A DNA stretch of 61,376 nucleotides from Chrysochromulina parva (Eukaryota; Haptophyta; Prymnesiales; Chrysochromulinaceae). Positions 9,357 to 20,100 of this stretch are shown in pieces. The first letter of the stretch is position 1. Each line of letters opens with the position of its first letter. The notes beneath the pieces were generated by a model. It worked only from the letters and a program-made list of their open reading frames with translations. It did not search any database and was not told the DNA's origin. A program made the translations under genes and the position numbers. The stretch covers positions 1-61,376 of the forward strand of contig PJAB01000022.1 of assembly GCA_002887195.1 (NCBI GenBank). The letters are read 5' to 3'.

Positions 9357-10409
9357 CTAATGGTATGGATTGCGAGGCAAAATGCAGTGGTAGTTCAAGG
9401 GCAGCTTTATTCCCAGGGCGGGCGCCGAGTGCGAGATGACCAGGCTCCTCCCCGCGCGCTGCTTCTCCGGCTCCAACACGGCGCGCCGGGTGCGCTCGCC
9501 CATCGGCGAGTCGATCCCTTCTCTCTTGCCGCCCGTCCACTCGCCGTCGAATACATTGCCGTTGGCATACGTCATCTTACCGCGCCCGTGCTGCATGCCG
9601 CACGCCCACTCGCCCTCGTAGACATTGCCGACGTAGACATTGCCGTCGTACACAGCTGCGCCACTCGAATACGTCATCTTGCCACGCCCTTCCTGCTTGC
9701 CGCCTTTCCACTCGCCGTTGAAGACATTGCCGCTAGCAAACGTCATCTTGCCGCGCCCCTCCTGCTCGCCGTTTTTCCACTCACCGTCATAGACATCGCC
9801 GTTAGCATACGTCATCTTGCCGCGCCCGTTGCGCGCGCCACCTTTCCACTCGCCGCTGTACACGTCACCGTTCGCATACGTCGTCTTTCCGCGCCCCTCC
9901 ATGCTGCCGCTTTTCCACTCGCCCTCGTGCACAGCGCCGTTCGCATACGTGTACTTTCCGCGCCCTTCTTGCTTGCCACCTTTCCAGTTACCCTCGAAGA
10001 CATCGCCGTCAGGAAACGTGTACTTGCCGCGCCCTTCTTGCTCGCCGTCCTTCCACTCGCCGTCAAAGGAGGCGCCGCGAGATAACGTCATCTTGCCGCG
10101 CCCGTGGCGCTTATTTTCCCTCCACTCGCCCTCGTAGACATGCCCGTTCGCCAGCGTGTACATGCCGCGCCCTTCCTGCTTGCCGCCCTTCCACTCGCCG
10201 TTGTAAAGATCGCCATTAGCAAACGTCATCTTGCCGCGCCCCTCCTGCTCGCCGTCTTTCCAATCACCGTCATACACATTGCCGCTCGCATACGTCATAC
10301 GGCCACGCCCTTGCTGCTTCTTGCCCTGCCAGTCCCCATCGAAGACAGCACCAAAGAAGGCGAGATTGCACGACCGTGGTGTGAGAGAAGGACGCTCAGC
10401 GTTCGTCAT
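9357..10409 (-). CDS. MORN-repeat protein (12 repeats)
   Basis: 350 residues, almost entirely MORN repeats of about 23 residues of the form YDGEWKNGEQEGRGKMTFAN. I count 12 complete repeats from residue 23 to about 300, plus one shortened copy (YDGNVYVGNV) between repeats 10 and 11. MORN arrays bind membranes or act as rigid scaffolds in flagella, basal bodies and junctions, or serve as regulatory segments of lipid kinases; no catalytic domain is attached here. The C-terminal 50 residues are unrelated and not recognised. The start lies only 42 bp from the plus-strand gene at 10452. Confidence 0.88.
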   Translation of the reverse strand: MTNAERPSLTPRSCNLAFFGAVFDGDWQGKKQQGRGRMTYASGNVYDGDWKDGEQEGRGKMTFANGDLYNGEWKGGKQEGRGMYTLANGHVYEGEWRENKRHGRGKMTLSRGASFDGEWKDGEQEGRGKYTFPDGDVFEGNWKGGKQEGRGKYTYANGAVHEGEWKSGSMEGRGKTTYANGDVYSGEWKGGARNGRGKMTYANGDVYDGEWKNGEQEGRGKMTFASGNVFNGEWKGGKQEGRGKMTYSSGAAVYDGNVYVGNVYEGEWACGMQHGRGKMTYANGNVFDGEWTGGKREGIDSPMGERTRRAVLEPEKQRAGRSLVISHSAPALGIKLPLNYHCILPRNPYH

Positions 10410-10451
10410 CTCTCGACTGCCTTCCTCGCGTCGCCTTCAGCGATCTTGGGA

Positions 10452-11216
10452 ATGGATGAAACGGAATTCCTAAATCCGCAAGAAGCACAGCCTAGAAATT
10501 CGAATTCCTTTCTTGACTACCACGTGTTCGCTCGCAGGCTCGCCCACGCGTTTGCGCGGATCGCCCCTCTCCGAATGGGCCGCGACGCAACACGCAGAGC
10601 AGCAAAGTGCCAGAGTGCCCATCCGCCCTCCAAAGCTCCTCTCGCGATCGAAGAATGCAACCCGATACTCACACTTCACCTGCCGCCAGCACTAGCGAGG
10701 GAGCAGGAGAGTGATGCCACACGCAGGAGCGCGTGCAAGCACTTTCAGAACGAAAATCCTGAGTACGCGCCGAGGAAGGGCTGCGTACAGACTTTCAGCG
10801 TCCGCTACAACCATCTGCGTGAGTACGTGTTTGACAGCCAACGGGACTCAAAGTCCATGCCTGCGGAGCTGCGATACATGCGCCTTTTCTTGCTGCTGCT
10901 CATCGGCCCGCCCGACATGCTCGCCAACTACAATGAGCACGGCACGTTCCGTTCGAAGACCGACCTTTGGCCAAAGGCTGTCAAGGCTTTCGGCGAGGTG
11001 GTTCAATACAACCACTACAAAGAGAGGCCTTCGGAGGAGGAAGCGCGAACAGCAATCGCAGCGTTGTACTCGCTTTGCTTCACCAAGCTCGGGCGACCGC
11101 GTACAAACTTCGCATGGCTGCGCTGGAGAGACCGCATCGCCCCAAATGCGAGCCTGCTCGCGATGATTATTTCGCTCATTGTGATGACGCTTGCAAAATG
11201 GTTCTTAAACTTGTGA
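10452..11216 (+). CDS. Unknown protein with C-terminal membrane anchor
   Basis: A 254-residue frame of unknown family. The part from about residue 112 (VQTFSVRYNHLREYVF) to 215 has clear coding character: balanced composition, many G/C third bases and segments such as YMRLFLLLLIGPPDML and RPSEEEARTAIAALYSLCF. It ends in a 19-residue hydrophobic segment (SLLAMIISLIVMTLAKWF), so it may be tail-anchored. The first 110 residues look less protein-like; an upstream exon joined at the CGTACAG just before ACTTTCAGC (about 10790) is possible, which would change the N-terminus. No known domain seen. Confidence 0.5.
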   Translation: MDETEFLNPQEAQPRNSNSFLDYHVFARRLAHAFARIAPLRMGRDATRRAAKCQSAHPPSKAPLAIEECNPILTLHLPPALAREQESDATRRSACKHFQNENPEYAPRKGCVQTFSVRYNHLREYVFDSQRDSKSMPAELRYMRLFLLLLIGPPDMLANYNEHGTFRSKTDLWPKAVKAFGEVVQYNHYKERPSEEEARTAIAALYSLCFTKLGRPRTNFAWLRWRDRIAPNASLLAMIISLIVMTLAKWFLNL

Positions 11217-11842
11217 TGGCATAGGAAGCACGACGGAGGGCCACACACAGAGCCTGTGACCTTCGTACACCCCTGTGGACGACAACCTTTCAAAGTACGT
11301 TGGCGAGAATGGCATGGTCCTCTCGAAGGAAGAGCGAGCTCGCAACCGAGCTGCTGCGCACACCTGCCGCCTACTGCCGCCGTCCAAGAACGCTCTGTGC
11401 TGCCGCCGCGGTGTGTTAAACGGTGTGTTAAATGGTTCCGAGCGGGGTTGACGCGCGTGGCTCTTGCCGCGCCGCGCACACGCCCGAGGTGCCCGGCACC
11501 TTGCGTGTACCTCTACCAGCTCTTGACTCATGTAAACAACTTTTCCCCCTCACGAACGGGGAACACAATATTCAGGTTATATTCAGGTCGTCGCACGGAC
11601 GCATACGGTAGCTGCTAGGGTAGCTGCGCTAGAGCGGCGCTCCTGTGGGAAAATCAATAAACAAAAGGACGAGCCAGACATGTACCAGTTGGTTAGGTGG
11701 GTTCGATCCACTCTTTGAGCAGAATCAGGAACTTCACAAACAGGCAAGAACAGGGTGTGAACCCGGTGTTCGACCTTCACGCTTGTTTGAGTTTGGTCTG
11801 TGCGTGTTGGTGTGTTGTGAATGAACCCGGTGTGACCGCAAA
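11217..11842. other. Intergenic, nothing recognised
   Basis: About 625 bp upstream of the small membrane protein. I see a duplicated GGTGTGTTAAA (about 11411-11432) but no gene. A short GTTGGTTAG...GGTTCGATCC stretch near 11690 resembles pieces of a tRNA but cannot fold as one. Confidence 0.5.
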
Positions 11843-12262
11843 ATGAGTGAAAGCGATGGAGACGCCGCAGCGATGAGCTTCCCCCTCGAAATAATCGGCA
11901 TCGTGTCAGCCGTACTGCTGTGCGCGGTGGTCCTCATTGTTTGCCGAATCTGGAAGCGCAATCGGTACTACAAGAAGGTGCAGCACTCGCTCGATGAAGA
12001 GGAGCGCGCCTTCCAGGAGACGCTTGCGCGCGGCTACAACGATGAGCAGCATCTTGATGGTGGAGACCACGAGAGGCTTCAGATGCTCGAGACATATCTG
12101 CAGATGCAGGCGGAGGCTGGCGGCGCAGATGGGGCGACGTTTCGCAGAGGGAGCACAGAACTGCCCATGCCGACGCATCCTGAAGACGTCGATAAATTCA
12201 TGCAGGAACTAGCGGCAGCAGCCTCGGGAGACGGAGATGAGGACGGCCCACAGAGGATCTGA
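11843..12262 (+). CDS. Small single-pass membrane protein
   Basis: 139 residues. A short acidic N-terminus (MSESDGDAAAM) is followed by one strong transmembrane helix (about 15-36, IIGIVSAVLLCAVVLIVC) and a basic stop-transfer stretch RIWKRNRYYKK, giving N-out/C-in topology by the positive-inside rule. The cytosolic part is acidic and helical (HSLDEEERAFQETLARGY; LQMLETYLQMQAEAGG) and ends in an Asp/Glu-rich tail. I recognise no family; composition and codon use are those of a real gene. Confidence 0.65.
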   Translation: MSESDGDAAAMSFPLEIIGIVSAVLLCAVVLIVCRIWKRNRYYKKVQHSLDEEERAFQETLARGYNDEQHLDGGDHERLQMLETYLQMQAEAGGADGATFRRGSTELPMPTHPEDVDKFMQELAAAASGDGDEDGPQRI

Positions 12263-12676
12263 CGTGAGGGTATGTGTGCACCTGCATGAGCGTGGCGGTA
12301 CGGTTCTGCCCTTCTCCTCTATCCAAAGTGACCCGGATCCACCGATGCGCATGAATTTTGTGGCGCGTCCGGCCCCGCGGCGGATGGCCGGTAAAGCGGT
12401 AAACACTAATCTATCCCCCGGGTCTATTACGCTTTACTAGCGAACATGTCCGAGGAGTTTACGAGCATCTCATGCCACGTGTGTGTGTGTCTCAGACACC
12501 ACTTAACACAGCATCTCGGTTGTCGATGGTTGTATACATAGTCCGGCATACGCCATATCACGTCGACCGCCCGCTGCGTGAAAGATGGCGATTTCGCAAG
12601 CGCTCCACGGGACGGAGAACCTCGAGCCCGAATCAGCGCTCTTCGATCGTGCGTGCGCAGTCCGAGCTCCGGAGCC
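12263..12676. other. Intergenic, nothing recognised
   Basis: About 410 bp between two convergent genes, so probably 3' flanks. A pyrimidine/GT-rich patch CGTGTGTGTGTCTC lies near 12479. No other structure seen. Confidence 0.5.
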
Positions 12677-13732
12677 TCAGTCGTGCTGCAGGCTCCTGAC
12701 CGTCATTACGTCGTTGAGGTAGCCTGGCAACGCGCGGTCCCGCCGCAGGCTGGCCTCGCGCGCGGCCACTTTCTCCGGCAAGAAGACGATATCCTGCGCC
12801 CACGCGCGCTCGCGCTGCCGGCTGAAGGCGCTCTCGCGATACACCTGAACCTCTCTGCGCATAGGGAAGGGTTCGAGGCGCTCGAGGGCGTTCTGCTTCG
12901 ACGTGGCCGCCTTGCTGCGATATGCGCTCAGCTGCTTCTCACGACGTGTGTCGCGTCGGTGCAGCCGGGTGCGCTTCTCGTCCTCATACTCCCTCTCCAC
13001 CACGCGCGCGTGCTCCTCGATCTCGCCCCGGTGCTTTGTGAGCCAGAAGTCATAAATGGCTGCTTTGCGCTGTGCGCTAGCTGCAGCCTGGCTCATGCGC
13101 GCTGGCGCTGTCTGCGGCCGCACGAGCGCCGATTTGACCAAGATCGATTCGGGTTTCGACATGAGCTCACCACGTTGCACCACAAACGACGGGTTCGCCC
13201 GCGCTTCACGCGCCGCCGCCGCAAGTCGCTCGATCCGATCGTTAGCGGCGAGCACTGCTGCTGATGGTGGCGGCTTCGCCCCGGGCTCGTTGAGTCCGCG
13301 CTGCCGCTCAAAGTCGAAGATCAGTTCATTGACCTCGGCGCACGCGACGCGGTTCTCTATTCGGAGCCGCTCGAGCTGCGCTTTCGTCGGTGGCTTCTTA
13401 GCCTTCGGAGAGCCCCCCTTCAGGCGGCCATCCCGTGCGGCAAGGAGGGCTTGCTGCAGCTCTCCAAACTCTAGAACGCCGTTGCCGTCCGGGTCGAGCA
13501 TGTCAAAGAGCTGATCGACCTCTCTAGGTGACGCGTTTATGCCTAGCTTGTGCAGTGCGAATTTCATCTCACCCTTGGAGATGCATCCATCAAAGTTGGT
13601 GTCCGCGTCTCGGAAAAAGTCAAGGACCCGAGCGTGGTTAGCGGCGAGGATCGCCGTCAGATTGCCGGGCAGCCCCGCGACTCCTTGCTCCTCGACCGCT
13701 GCCCGCTGCTCCTCGGTGATGAGAAACCCCAT
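12677..13732 (-). CDS. EF-hand protein with basic C-terminal half
   Basis: 351 residues. Two canonical EF-hands sit at the N-terminus (about 33-95): loop 1 DADTNFDGCISKGE and loop 2 DPDGNGVLEFGE, both with ligands in the usual positions, separated as in calmodulin-type pairs. The rest is helical and basic with RRDTRREKQLSAYRSKAA and FSRQRERAWAQDIVFLPEKV, a layout common in flagellar or basal-body calcium-binding proteins. Role inferred only: calcium-responsive cytoskeletal protein. It is divergent from the receptor-kinase gene at 13951, sharing about 218 bp. Confidence 0.8.
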   Translation of the reverse strand: MGFLITEEQRAAVEEQGVAGLPGNLTAILAANHARVLDFFRDADTNFDGCISKGEMKFALHKLGINASPREVDQLFDMLDPDGNGVLEFGELQQALLAARDGRLKGGSPKAKKPPTKAQLERLRIENRVACAEVNELIFDFERQRGLNEPGAKPPPSAAVLAANDRIERLAAAAREARANPSFVVQRGELMSKPESILVKSALVRPQTAPARMSQAAASAQRKAAIYDFWLTKHRGEIEEHARVVEREYEDEKRTRLHRRDTRREKQLSAYRSKAATSKQNALERLEPFPMRREVQVYRESAFSRQRERAWAQDIVFLPEKVAAREASLRRDRALPGYLNDVMTVRSLQHD

Positions 13733-13950
13733 CGCTGCAGCCTAAAACGACGACGCGCCAAGCCCCGACCCAGCCTCAGGGATGGACGGCCTGCTTCACT
13801 CGCTTCAACGTCCGGGTACTCGTAACGTCGGCCTATCCGGATACGACAAGTCCTTCGACTAGGCTGACGGTCATTCCACTTTCGAACAGTACATGAATCT
13901 CCTTTTGCGCAGAATGTGGAGCGTGATCGTTCTGCCCATGAAACTGTCCC

Positions 13951-16218
13951 ATGGATGCAATTTGTGGTCGGCCCGGTGACTACTCTCTCGAGGACTCGAC
14001 CTGCCTATGCCGTCCGAGCTACCGCTTCGAAGGCATCAGCCTGGAGCACGGCACACTTGGCATCGTGCAGCTGGCCAAGGCCGCGTATCTGATCGTGTGG
14101 CTGCGCATGCATCGACGTGGTGCGGTACATGACAGCTCCGAGCACAGCAGCCTGATGGTGCTGCCCGTGTACGCACGCTTCCTCAAGTTCGAGGTATGGA
14201 ACTGCGTGGTTTGGGGCATCTTTATGGTGTGCCAGGCTTGGTACGACCAGAAGATGCCGAGGGAGATCACACGGCTTGAAACGGCCGTGCTGCAACTCTG
14301 TCGGTACGTGAGCACATTCACTTGGGCCTTCTACACGGAAGGCGTCTTCCTCTTCATGTGCTCCGATTCGGCGGGCGCCGAGTCACTCCGCACGTCAGTA
14401 CGCGTTGGCGCGTTGTGGGCGTCGCTCCTTGCGGCAGGCTGCGCGCTGCTCTGGCTGCGGTGGGCAGGCTGCTCGACGCCACCCGAGCACTGGCTGCTGC
14501 AACTCTTTTGGGTGGGCGCGTGGGTGCCCTACTGGATGCGGCTCGTGCTAATGCTACCGCTGTATTCCACGGCCGCGCTCGTGCTCGCGGTGCGCCAGCG
14601 ACAGCTCGCCTGGGAACGTGGCGCGCTGCCGCTCGCGCTCTTTCACGCATCGTCGGCCTTGCTCTTTGTGCTGCCCAAGATGGCGCTGGGAGTCTTCACC
14701 TCGTCGTGGCTTGTATCGGATGCGATCGCCTTGCCGCTCGCCTGGATCGCGTACACGCCCTTCCTCACATGGGTGCTCGCGCGCGACTCCCGCTACTGGT
14801 CGCGCTGCGGCTTCACCGCATGCCTAATGGGCGACGCCACGGCCGGCAGGGTGGCCACTGCTCCGCACCGTGTGCCGCTGCTTGCTGCGCGTTCGTCGGG
14901 CAGCGGCTTTGCACCTCGCTTCATCATCGTCGACCCGTCCAAGTTGCGCTTCGGCGTGCGTATAGGGCAAGGGTCCTCGTCGATCGTCTCGGCGGCTACT
15001 CTCTACGGCGAATTGGTGGCAGTCAAACAAATGGAGGTGAGTCGGCTTACGCGCGAGTTCGCCTCGATGTTCCTCACCGAGGCAGAATGCCTCTCGCACT
15101 GCCGGCACCCACACATCGTGCGATTCGTGGGCGGGTGTGTGGCACCACCACTCGTGTGCCTCGTGATGGAGCAGTGCGAGTCCTCGGTACATCGGCTGGT
15201 GCACCCGCGCCGCTCGGCGGCCGCGCGCCACATGCGCCTCGCGCCGCTACCCGACAAGGTGGTGTGCGAGCTGCTGCGTGGCGTCGTGTCGGGCATGGCC
15301 TTCCTGCATGACGTGATGGGCATCACGCACGGCGACCTCAAACCGCTCAATATGCTGCTGCGTGGCAACTGCGTGAAGCTGTGCGACTTCGGATCGTCGC
15401 GCCTTCTGCAACACGACTTGTCCGAGCTCGCCTTCTCGGCCACACTGCCCTACATGGCGCCCGAGCTCCTCGTGCCCGCATCCAGTACAGCGTCCAGTAC
15501 AGTGCCCATACCCAGCGCCGCAACGGCCTCTGCGGCCCATGGCAGCGCAGATGGTGAGGGCCGTAGCTTGGCGGGAGCGGCGGCGACGGCGGCCCCGAAT
15601 GCAGAGCGGCTCAAAGCGGGACTTAAGGCAGGCTCTGGCGTTGGGTACGCGATCGACGTGTACAGCTTCGGCGTGTGCGTCTGGGAAATATGTGTGCGCG
15701 AGTACCCTTGGCACGCGCTGCTCGAGGCTGGCAAGGTGGACGAGCTCAAGCGCCGTGTGGGCACGCTCGCTGATCGGCCGGAGGAGGCACACGACGACCC
15801 GATCCCGATCACGCCGCCCCTACGCGCACTCATTGAGGCGTGCTGGCGACAGGAGCCCTCGGAACGCCCCGCCTTCAGGCAGCTCGATACTCTGGACTTC
15901 GAGGTCATTAGCCGCGGGGGTCCCGCCGCCCTTCGGCTCATCGCTCAGGCGGTCGGCCAACCGTCATCGTCGCTCCCTCCGCCCAGCTTCACAGATGCGG
16001 AGAGCTTCTACCAGGGGCCTTTGCCGCCTTTGCCGCCTTTGCCGCCTTTGCCGTCTTTACCGCCGCCGCCGCCGCTGCCGCCGCTGAACGCGCTCACTGC
16101 CGTTGCAGAGAACGCGGGCAGATCGCCAGTGTGCCAGTCCGCCTACCTTCGCGCTGACAGCCCGGGGCGAATTCCCCGCTTATCTTCGCCAGATGAGAGC
16201 TTCATGGTTGGTCGATGA
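13951..16218 (+). CDS. Multi-pass (about 7-TM) receptor fused to TKL protein kinase
   Basis: 755 residues in one exon. Residues about 25-300 contain around seven hydrophobic helices (for example TLGIVQLAKAAYLIVWL, FEVWNCVVWGIFMVCQAW, LWASLLAAGCALLWLRW, LVSDAIALPLAWIAYTPF). A protein kinase domain follows at about 330-645: RIGQGSSSIV glycine loop, VAVKQM lysine, HGDLKPLNML catalytic loop near 461, LCDFGSSRLL near 479, MAPE near 503, then VYSFGVCVWEI and CWRQEPSERPAF. HGDLK and the C-lobe are typical of tyrosine-kinase-like (RAF/MLK-type) kinases. A low-complexity insert (about 512-560) sits between APE and the F helix. The tail is proline-rich. All catalytic residues are present, so it should be active. 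Ligand unknown. Confidence 0.85.
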   Translation: MDAICGRPGDYSLEDSTCLCRPSYRFEGISLEHGTLGIVQLAKAAYLIVWLRMHRRGAVHDSSEHSSLMVLPVYARFLKFEVWNCVVWGIFMVCQAWYDQKMPREITRLETAVLQLCRYVSTFTWAFYTEGVFLFMCSDSAGAESLRTSVRVGALWASLLAAGCALLWLRWAGCSTPPEHWLLQLFWVGAWVPYWMRLVLMLPLYSTAALVLAVRQRQLAWERGALPLALFHASSALLFVLPKMALGVFTSSWLVSDAIALPLAWIAYTPFLTWVLARDSRYWSRCGFTACLMGDATAGRVATAPHRVPLLAARSSGSGFAPRFIIVDPSKLRFGVRIGQGSSSIVSAATLYGELVAVKQMEVSRLTREFASMFLTEAECLSHCRHPHIVRFVGGCVAPPLVCLVMEQCESSVHRLVHPRRSAAARHMRLAPLPDKVVCELLRGVVSGMAFLHDVMGITHGDLKPLNMLLRGNCVKLCDFGSSRLLQHDLSELAFSATLPYMAPELLVPASSTASSTVPIPSAATASAAHGSADGEGRSLAGAAATAAPNAERLKAGLKAGSGVGYAIDVYSFGVCVWEICVREYPWHALLEAGKVDELKRRVGTLADRPEEAHDDPIPITPPLRALIEACWRQEPSERPAFRQLDTLDFEVISRGGPAALRLIAQAVGQPSSSLPPPSFTDAESFYQGPLPPLPPLPPLPSLPPPPPLPPLNALTAVAENAGRSPVCQSAYLRADSPGRIPRLSSPDESFMVGR

Positions 16219-17158
16219 CGTTGACGAGCCGACTCAGCCGAGCAGCCGACTGCCGAGCGCTGATGAATCCCTGGTACCGACCGACATTAGACCGACATAT
16301 TAAATCGGTGACGAGGCGGTAACGAAGCGGCAGGGCGCCGGGGAGAGTAGGGGCTACCCAGGAGGCGCGCGCCCGCGCGGGCGGCGCGCCCGATGCCTCG
16401 ACCTGCATCGCCCGCGGACAACCGCACCGTGAACGGACGACGTGAGATTTGGTTACGGTGTCGTTCGGCCCGCGCTTCCCGGCTCCGTAGGTCCGTAGGT
16501 TGTTTCCGCCTTTCCCCCCGGCCGCCCCGCCGAACAGGTGGGGCCGGTGGCGGTGCGTCAGAGCGGTGCGGTCCGGCGGGACCGCGCGGGCGGGGACGCC
16601 CGCGGCCGCGCGGGTGGCGGGTGGCCGGGTGCGGGACCGCCTCCCCAGCGCGCCCCACAAGACGTGTGTGTATAACATTAGTCATTACATAATTATACCC
16701 CGTAATATCAAATATGCGTTTTGACCTGCCGACATACGAGAGACTACAATGCGAAGATGTCCATGCACGGCTTCGTTTGAGGCGCGCGTAGCAGAGTGAA
16801 GTCAGAGTGTGTCTCAGCGGAGCTCCTGGGAGGCGTTCTGACAGCCGTTATTCGTCATGGAGAGCAGGTGTTTCAGCGCGCGCCGAAACAGCATGATTGG
16901 AAAAGAACGACGGCCGTGCGAGAATCGTGCTGGGACCGCGCGCGCATGGTTTGTTTCCATATGGCTCGACGCCTCGTCGTCGAATGAGCGCCCCGATCCT
17001 GTCCTCCCCTGTGCCAGTGCCGTCCGTGGCGCGAGAGCACTCCACCTTGCTGAATCTTGCTGAATCTTGCTGAATCCGTAACCTGCTGTATCTGAAGTCT
17101 GCTCTGTAGTTGGCGCTGCTGAACCCCACACCAAACCCGCGGGCCGATCGCTAAGTGA
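16219..17158. other. Intergenic between convergent genes
   Basis: About 940 bp, no gene seen. A GC-rich self-complementary patch lies at about 16365-16395 (GGCGCGCGCCCGCGCGGGCG). Three tandem copies of CTTGCTGAAT lie at 17046-17075. Confidence 0.55.
17046..17075. repeat. Three tandem CTTGCTGAAT units
   Basis: Three perfect 10-bp copies downstream of the pseudo-matrixin gene. The unit length equals that of the two intron arrays at 1751 and 6011 although the sequence differs. Confidence 0.9.
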
Positions 17159-20100
17159 TCACTGGGTTTTCCCCTTGCCGTCGGCATTCAGGCCGGCGGT
17201 CAGCGCACGCAGCTGGCTCGCCATGGACGTGGACGCGGGCGTGGCGGGCACAGGCTCGGGTACCACCCGGCTGCTCTTGCTGCCAAGGGCACGGACAAAT
17301 GGCGACACACCCGAGCCCGCGTCGCCCTCGACCGGCGGCGAGTCTGAAGGATCAGCCTTAAACGGCGACACGGGAGAAGAGGAGGGCTGAGCGCGTTCTG
17401 CTGGGGCGTAGAGCTCATTTGGCGCCTTTTTGCCAGTGAGGCTGCTCATGAGCTTAGCGGTCGCAGCGGCGCGCTTCTGCTCGACGGCGTTGAGCACTTT
17501 GGACGCTCTGAGTTCCTTGGTCACGATCGCCTGGGCCATATCCTGGCCCGTGGCTTTTGCGGTGCGCTTGACAACAAACTCCTTCCCCTCCTCAGTCATG
17601 CGGCGCACGTTGGCCTTTCGCTTGAGCGCCGTGCGCACTAGCTTCATGCTGCGGTCGCGCGTCGAACGCATGAAGGGTGCGCGAACCAGAAAATAACCGA
17701 GGACCTTGAGGCCGATAAGGAAGAGCATGGGTGGCAGCACGGCGCGCCAGTAGATCAGGATCGTGCGCAAGAGCCCTGTCTTGCCCATCTCCGTCTTGAA
17801 CTCGTTCACGCATTCGAAGGAGGTCGGCAGCGCGCGCCCGAGCGGCAGCGGCCTCCATGCATCTGTGTAGTCGTTCCAGTTGTTCGTGGGCGTGGGCTCG
17901 TAGTAGTCGACGATCGAGTACTGGTTGTTGGCCGGGATAAAGCGTTGGCAGCCGGGGCCCCACGACTGGTTGACCTCGGTGCGGTGCTCGCGGCCGCCCC
18001 GCATCTCGCACGGGAGGAGCTCGTCGCACTCGGGGTACAGGAAGCGCAGCCCGTCGGCGTCGTCCATGGTTGGGCACGTTTGACGTGGCCACCCATTGTA
18101 GAGCCCCTCTGGAAGGGGCTGATTCATCACTGAGGCCTCCGCGGGCTTCGAGCCGTATGTCAGGGGGAGGATCCTGACGCCCTGCGTCGGGTGCGAGCAG
18201 TTGTAGCCCCGTTCGCGTTGCGCAAGGCTCTGGAAGATGAATTGCGGCGGCGGCGCCGGCGGCGGCGTATTGAACGGCGGTGGCGGGGCGGGGGGTGCTC
18301 TCGGCTTCAGCGGCGGCGGGCGAGGCGGCGGCGAGGGCGGCGGCGGCCGGCGCGGAACTGGCGGCGGCGGTGGCATTCTAGGGCTCGGTGGAGGCGGCGA
18401 CCTGATCCAGGGACGTAGTGGCGAGGGTGGTGGAGGCGAGGGTGGAGGTGGCGACGGCGGTGGAGACGGCGGTGGTGGAGGACACGGACTCGGTGGCGGC
18501 CTCCTCGGCCCAGGGACGAGGGGCGGGTCGGGCGGCGGCGGCATCGGCGGCGGCGGCGACGGCGGTGGCGGCGGTCTGGGCGGCGGCGCGGGCGGCTTCG
18601 GCGGCCTGGCGGGCGGCATGGGCGGGGAGGGTGGCCTTAGGGGTGGCGGCGGGCCGGGGGGCACGGGCGGCGGCGGAATGCTGACCTGCAACCCGAGAAG
18701 ATAGCCGATCTGGCGAAGTACGACCGAGTGGAAGTCGGTGCACACGCGGCATGGTTCGAGCATCATGGAGAGCAGCTGCGGCGGAACGAAGATGCACGAA
18801 ACCACGAAGAAGAGCACCTGCAGCTCAAGATCGGCGAACGATTGGAAGACGCCGAAGAACGCCGGGCGCCACTCGAGAGGGTGGGTGGCGTACCACGCAG
18901 GCTCCTCCAGCACGGGCTTGCGGCGCAACCTCTGGACGATCGCGCGCAACTTGTAGATGAAGCCCAGGAAGATGAACTTCAAGGCCAGCGCAACCTCCCA
19001 GACCTCGACGACGCCGTCGCCGTCCACGTCCCAAGCTAGGGCCAGCAGCTGAAAGATCTTGTACAAACGGTACAAGCATAACACAGAGAGGACGGCGATG
19101 CCGATCGTGAAGATCGTATACGTCCAGGACGTGAAGGTCGTGTACACGTCGCCCTCTTGCTCAGACTGCTGGCGAAAGAGCATCGAACAGAAGTCGTCCT
19201 CGTACCACCAGCAGCGCTCCTCGTTCACATCGAGCTGCAGGGTTGCGCTGTGGATTTGGCGTCCCTCGGCCGGGCCAGTGGGTGCGAAGCCGCCGACCCA
19301 CTCGCCGGTTCGCACGTCACCGTAGAGCCATGCACCCGGAGAGTAGTCCATCTTCGCCACCAGCGGAGGGTTGTTCTCGGGGAAGAGCACGAGCGGCGTG
19401 CGCGCTGCGCCCGTCTTGTCCATCCGATCAACGGGCCGCAGCCCATCTGGTCCGGGAGTCTCGGAGAAGAAGCCGGTGATGATGATCTCCGCGTACTCGC
19501 ACGAGATGCAGCTGATCGTCGCATTGTCATAGCACGTGCTCGCGCCGGTCTTGGTGCGCGGTACGCCGAATTGCCCCCCTCCGGGCGCCGCGTAAGGCGG
19601 CGGCCTCGATGGAGGAGGGCGCAAGGGGCTTGGAGGGCTCGACGGGCGACGAATCGGAAATTTCGGCGGTGGACAAGGCGGGGTTGACGGCGGCGGCGAT
19701 CGCGGCGGCGGGGCTGGCGGCGTATTAGGTTGATTGGGCGGCCTTGGCGGCATCGACGGCGCAGGCGCGGCTGGCGAGCGCCATGCGTTCGCGCACATGT
19801 CGGTGACGTCGAAGAAGCGCACGTTCGCGTTCGCCGCCTCCCATGCGTGGAACGCCTTGCGGATGGAGTGCTTGATCCGGTCACAATCAACGAAGGAGGG
19901 CAGGCTCTGCTCCCACAGGCCGAACCAGCCCATTCGGAACTCGTACTCCTCGGGAAACAGCGGCAGCAGCGCGTCGCACAGCCCCGGGTCAAAGGCATAC
20001 GTGATGGCGCCCTGCAGGCCCGAAGTGCGGTCGCCGAGCGTGGTGCCCGTGCGTTGGTCGCCGAACGTCCAACGCACGAGGTTGTGGCTCTGGCCGATCA

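Noticed and set aside
9315..10085. Plus-strand open frame opposite the MORN gene
   Set aside because: It is the antisense of a repeat; its own repeat pattern merely reflects the MORN units.
11650..11740. tRNA-like pieces (GTTGGTTAG followed by GGTTCGATCC)
   Set aside because: The pieces are too close together, no anticodon arm fits between, and the T-arm stem does not pair with a TTCGATC loop.
17046..17075. The CTTGCTGAAT array as part of an intron
   Set aside because: It lies beyond the stop codon of the minus-strand gene and no splice frame needs it.
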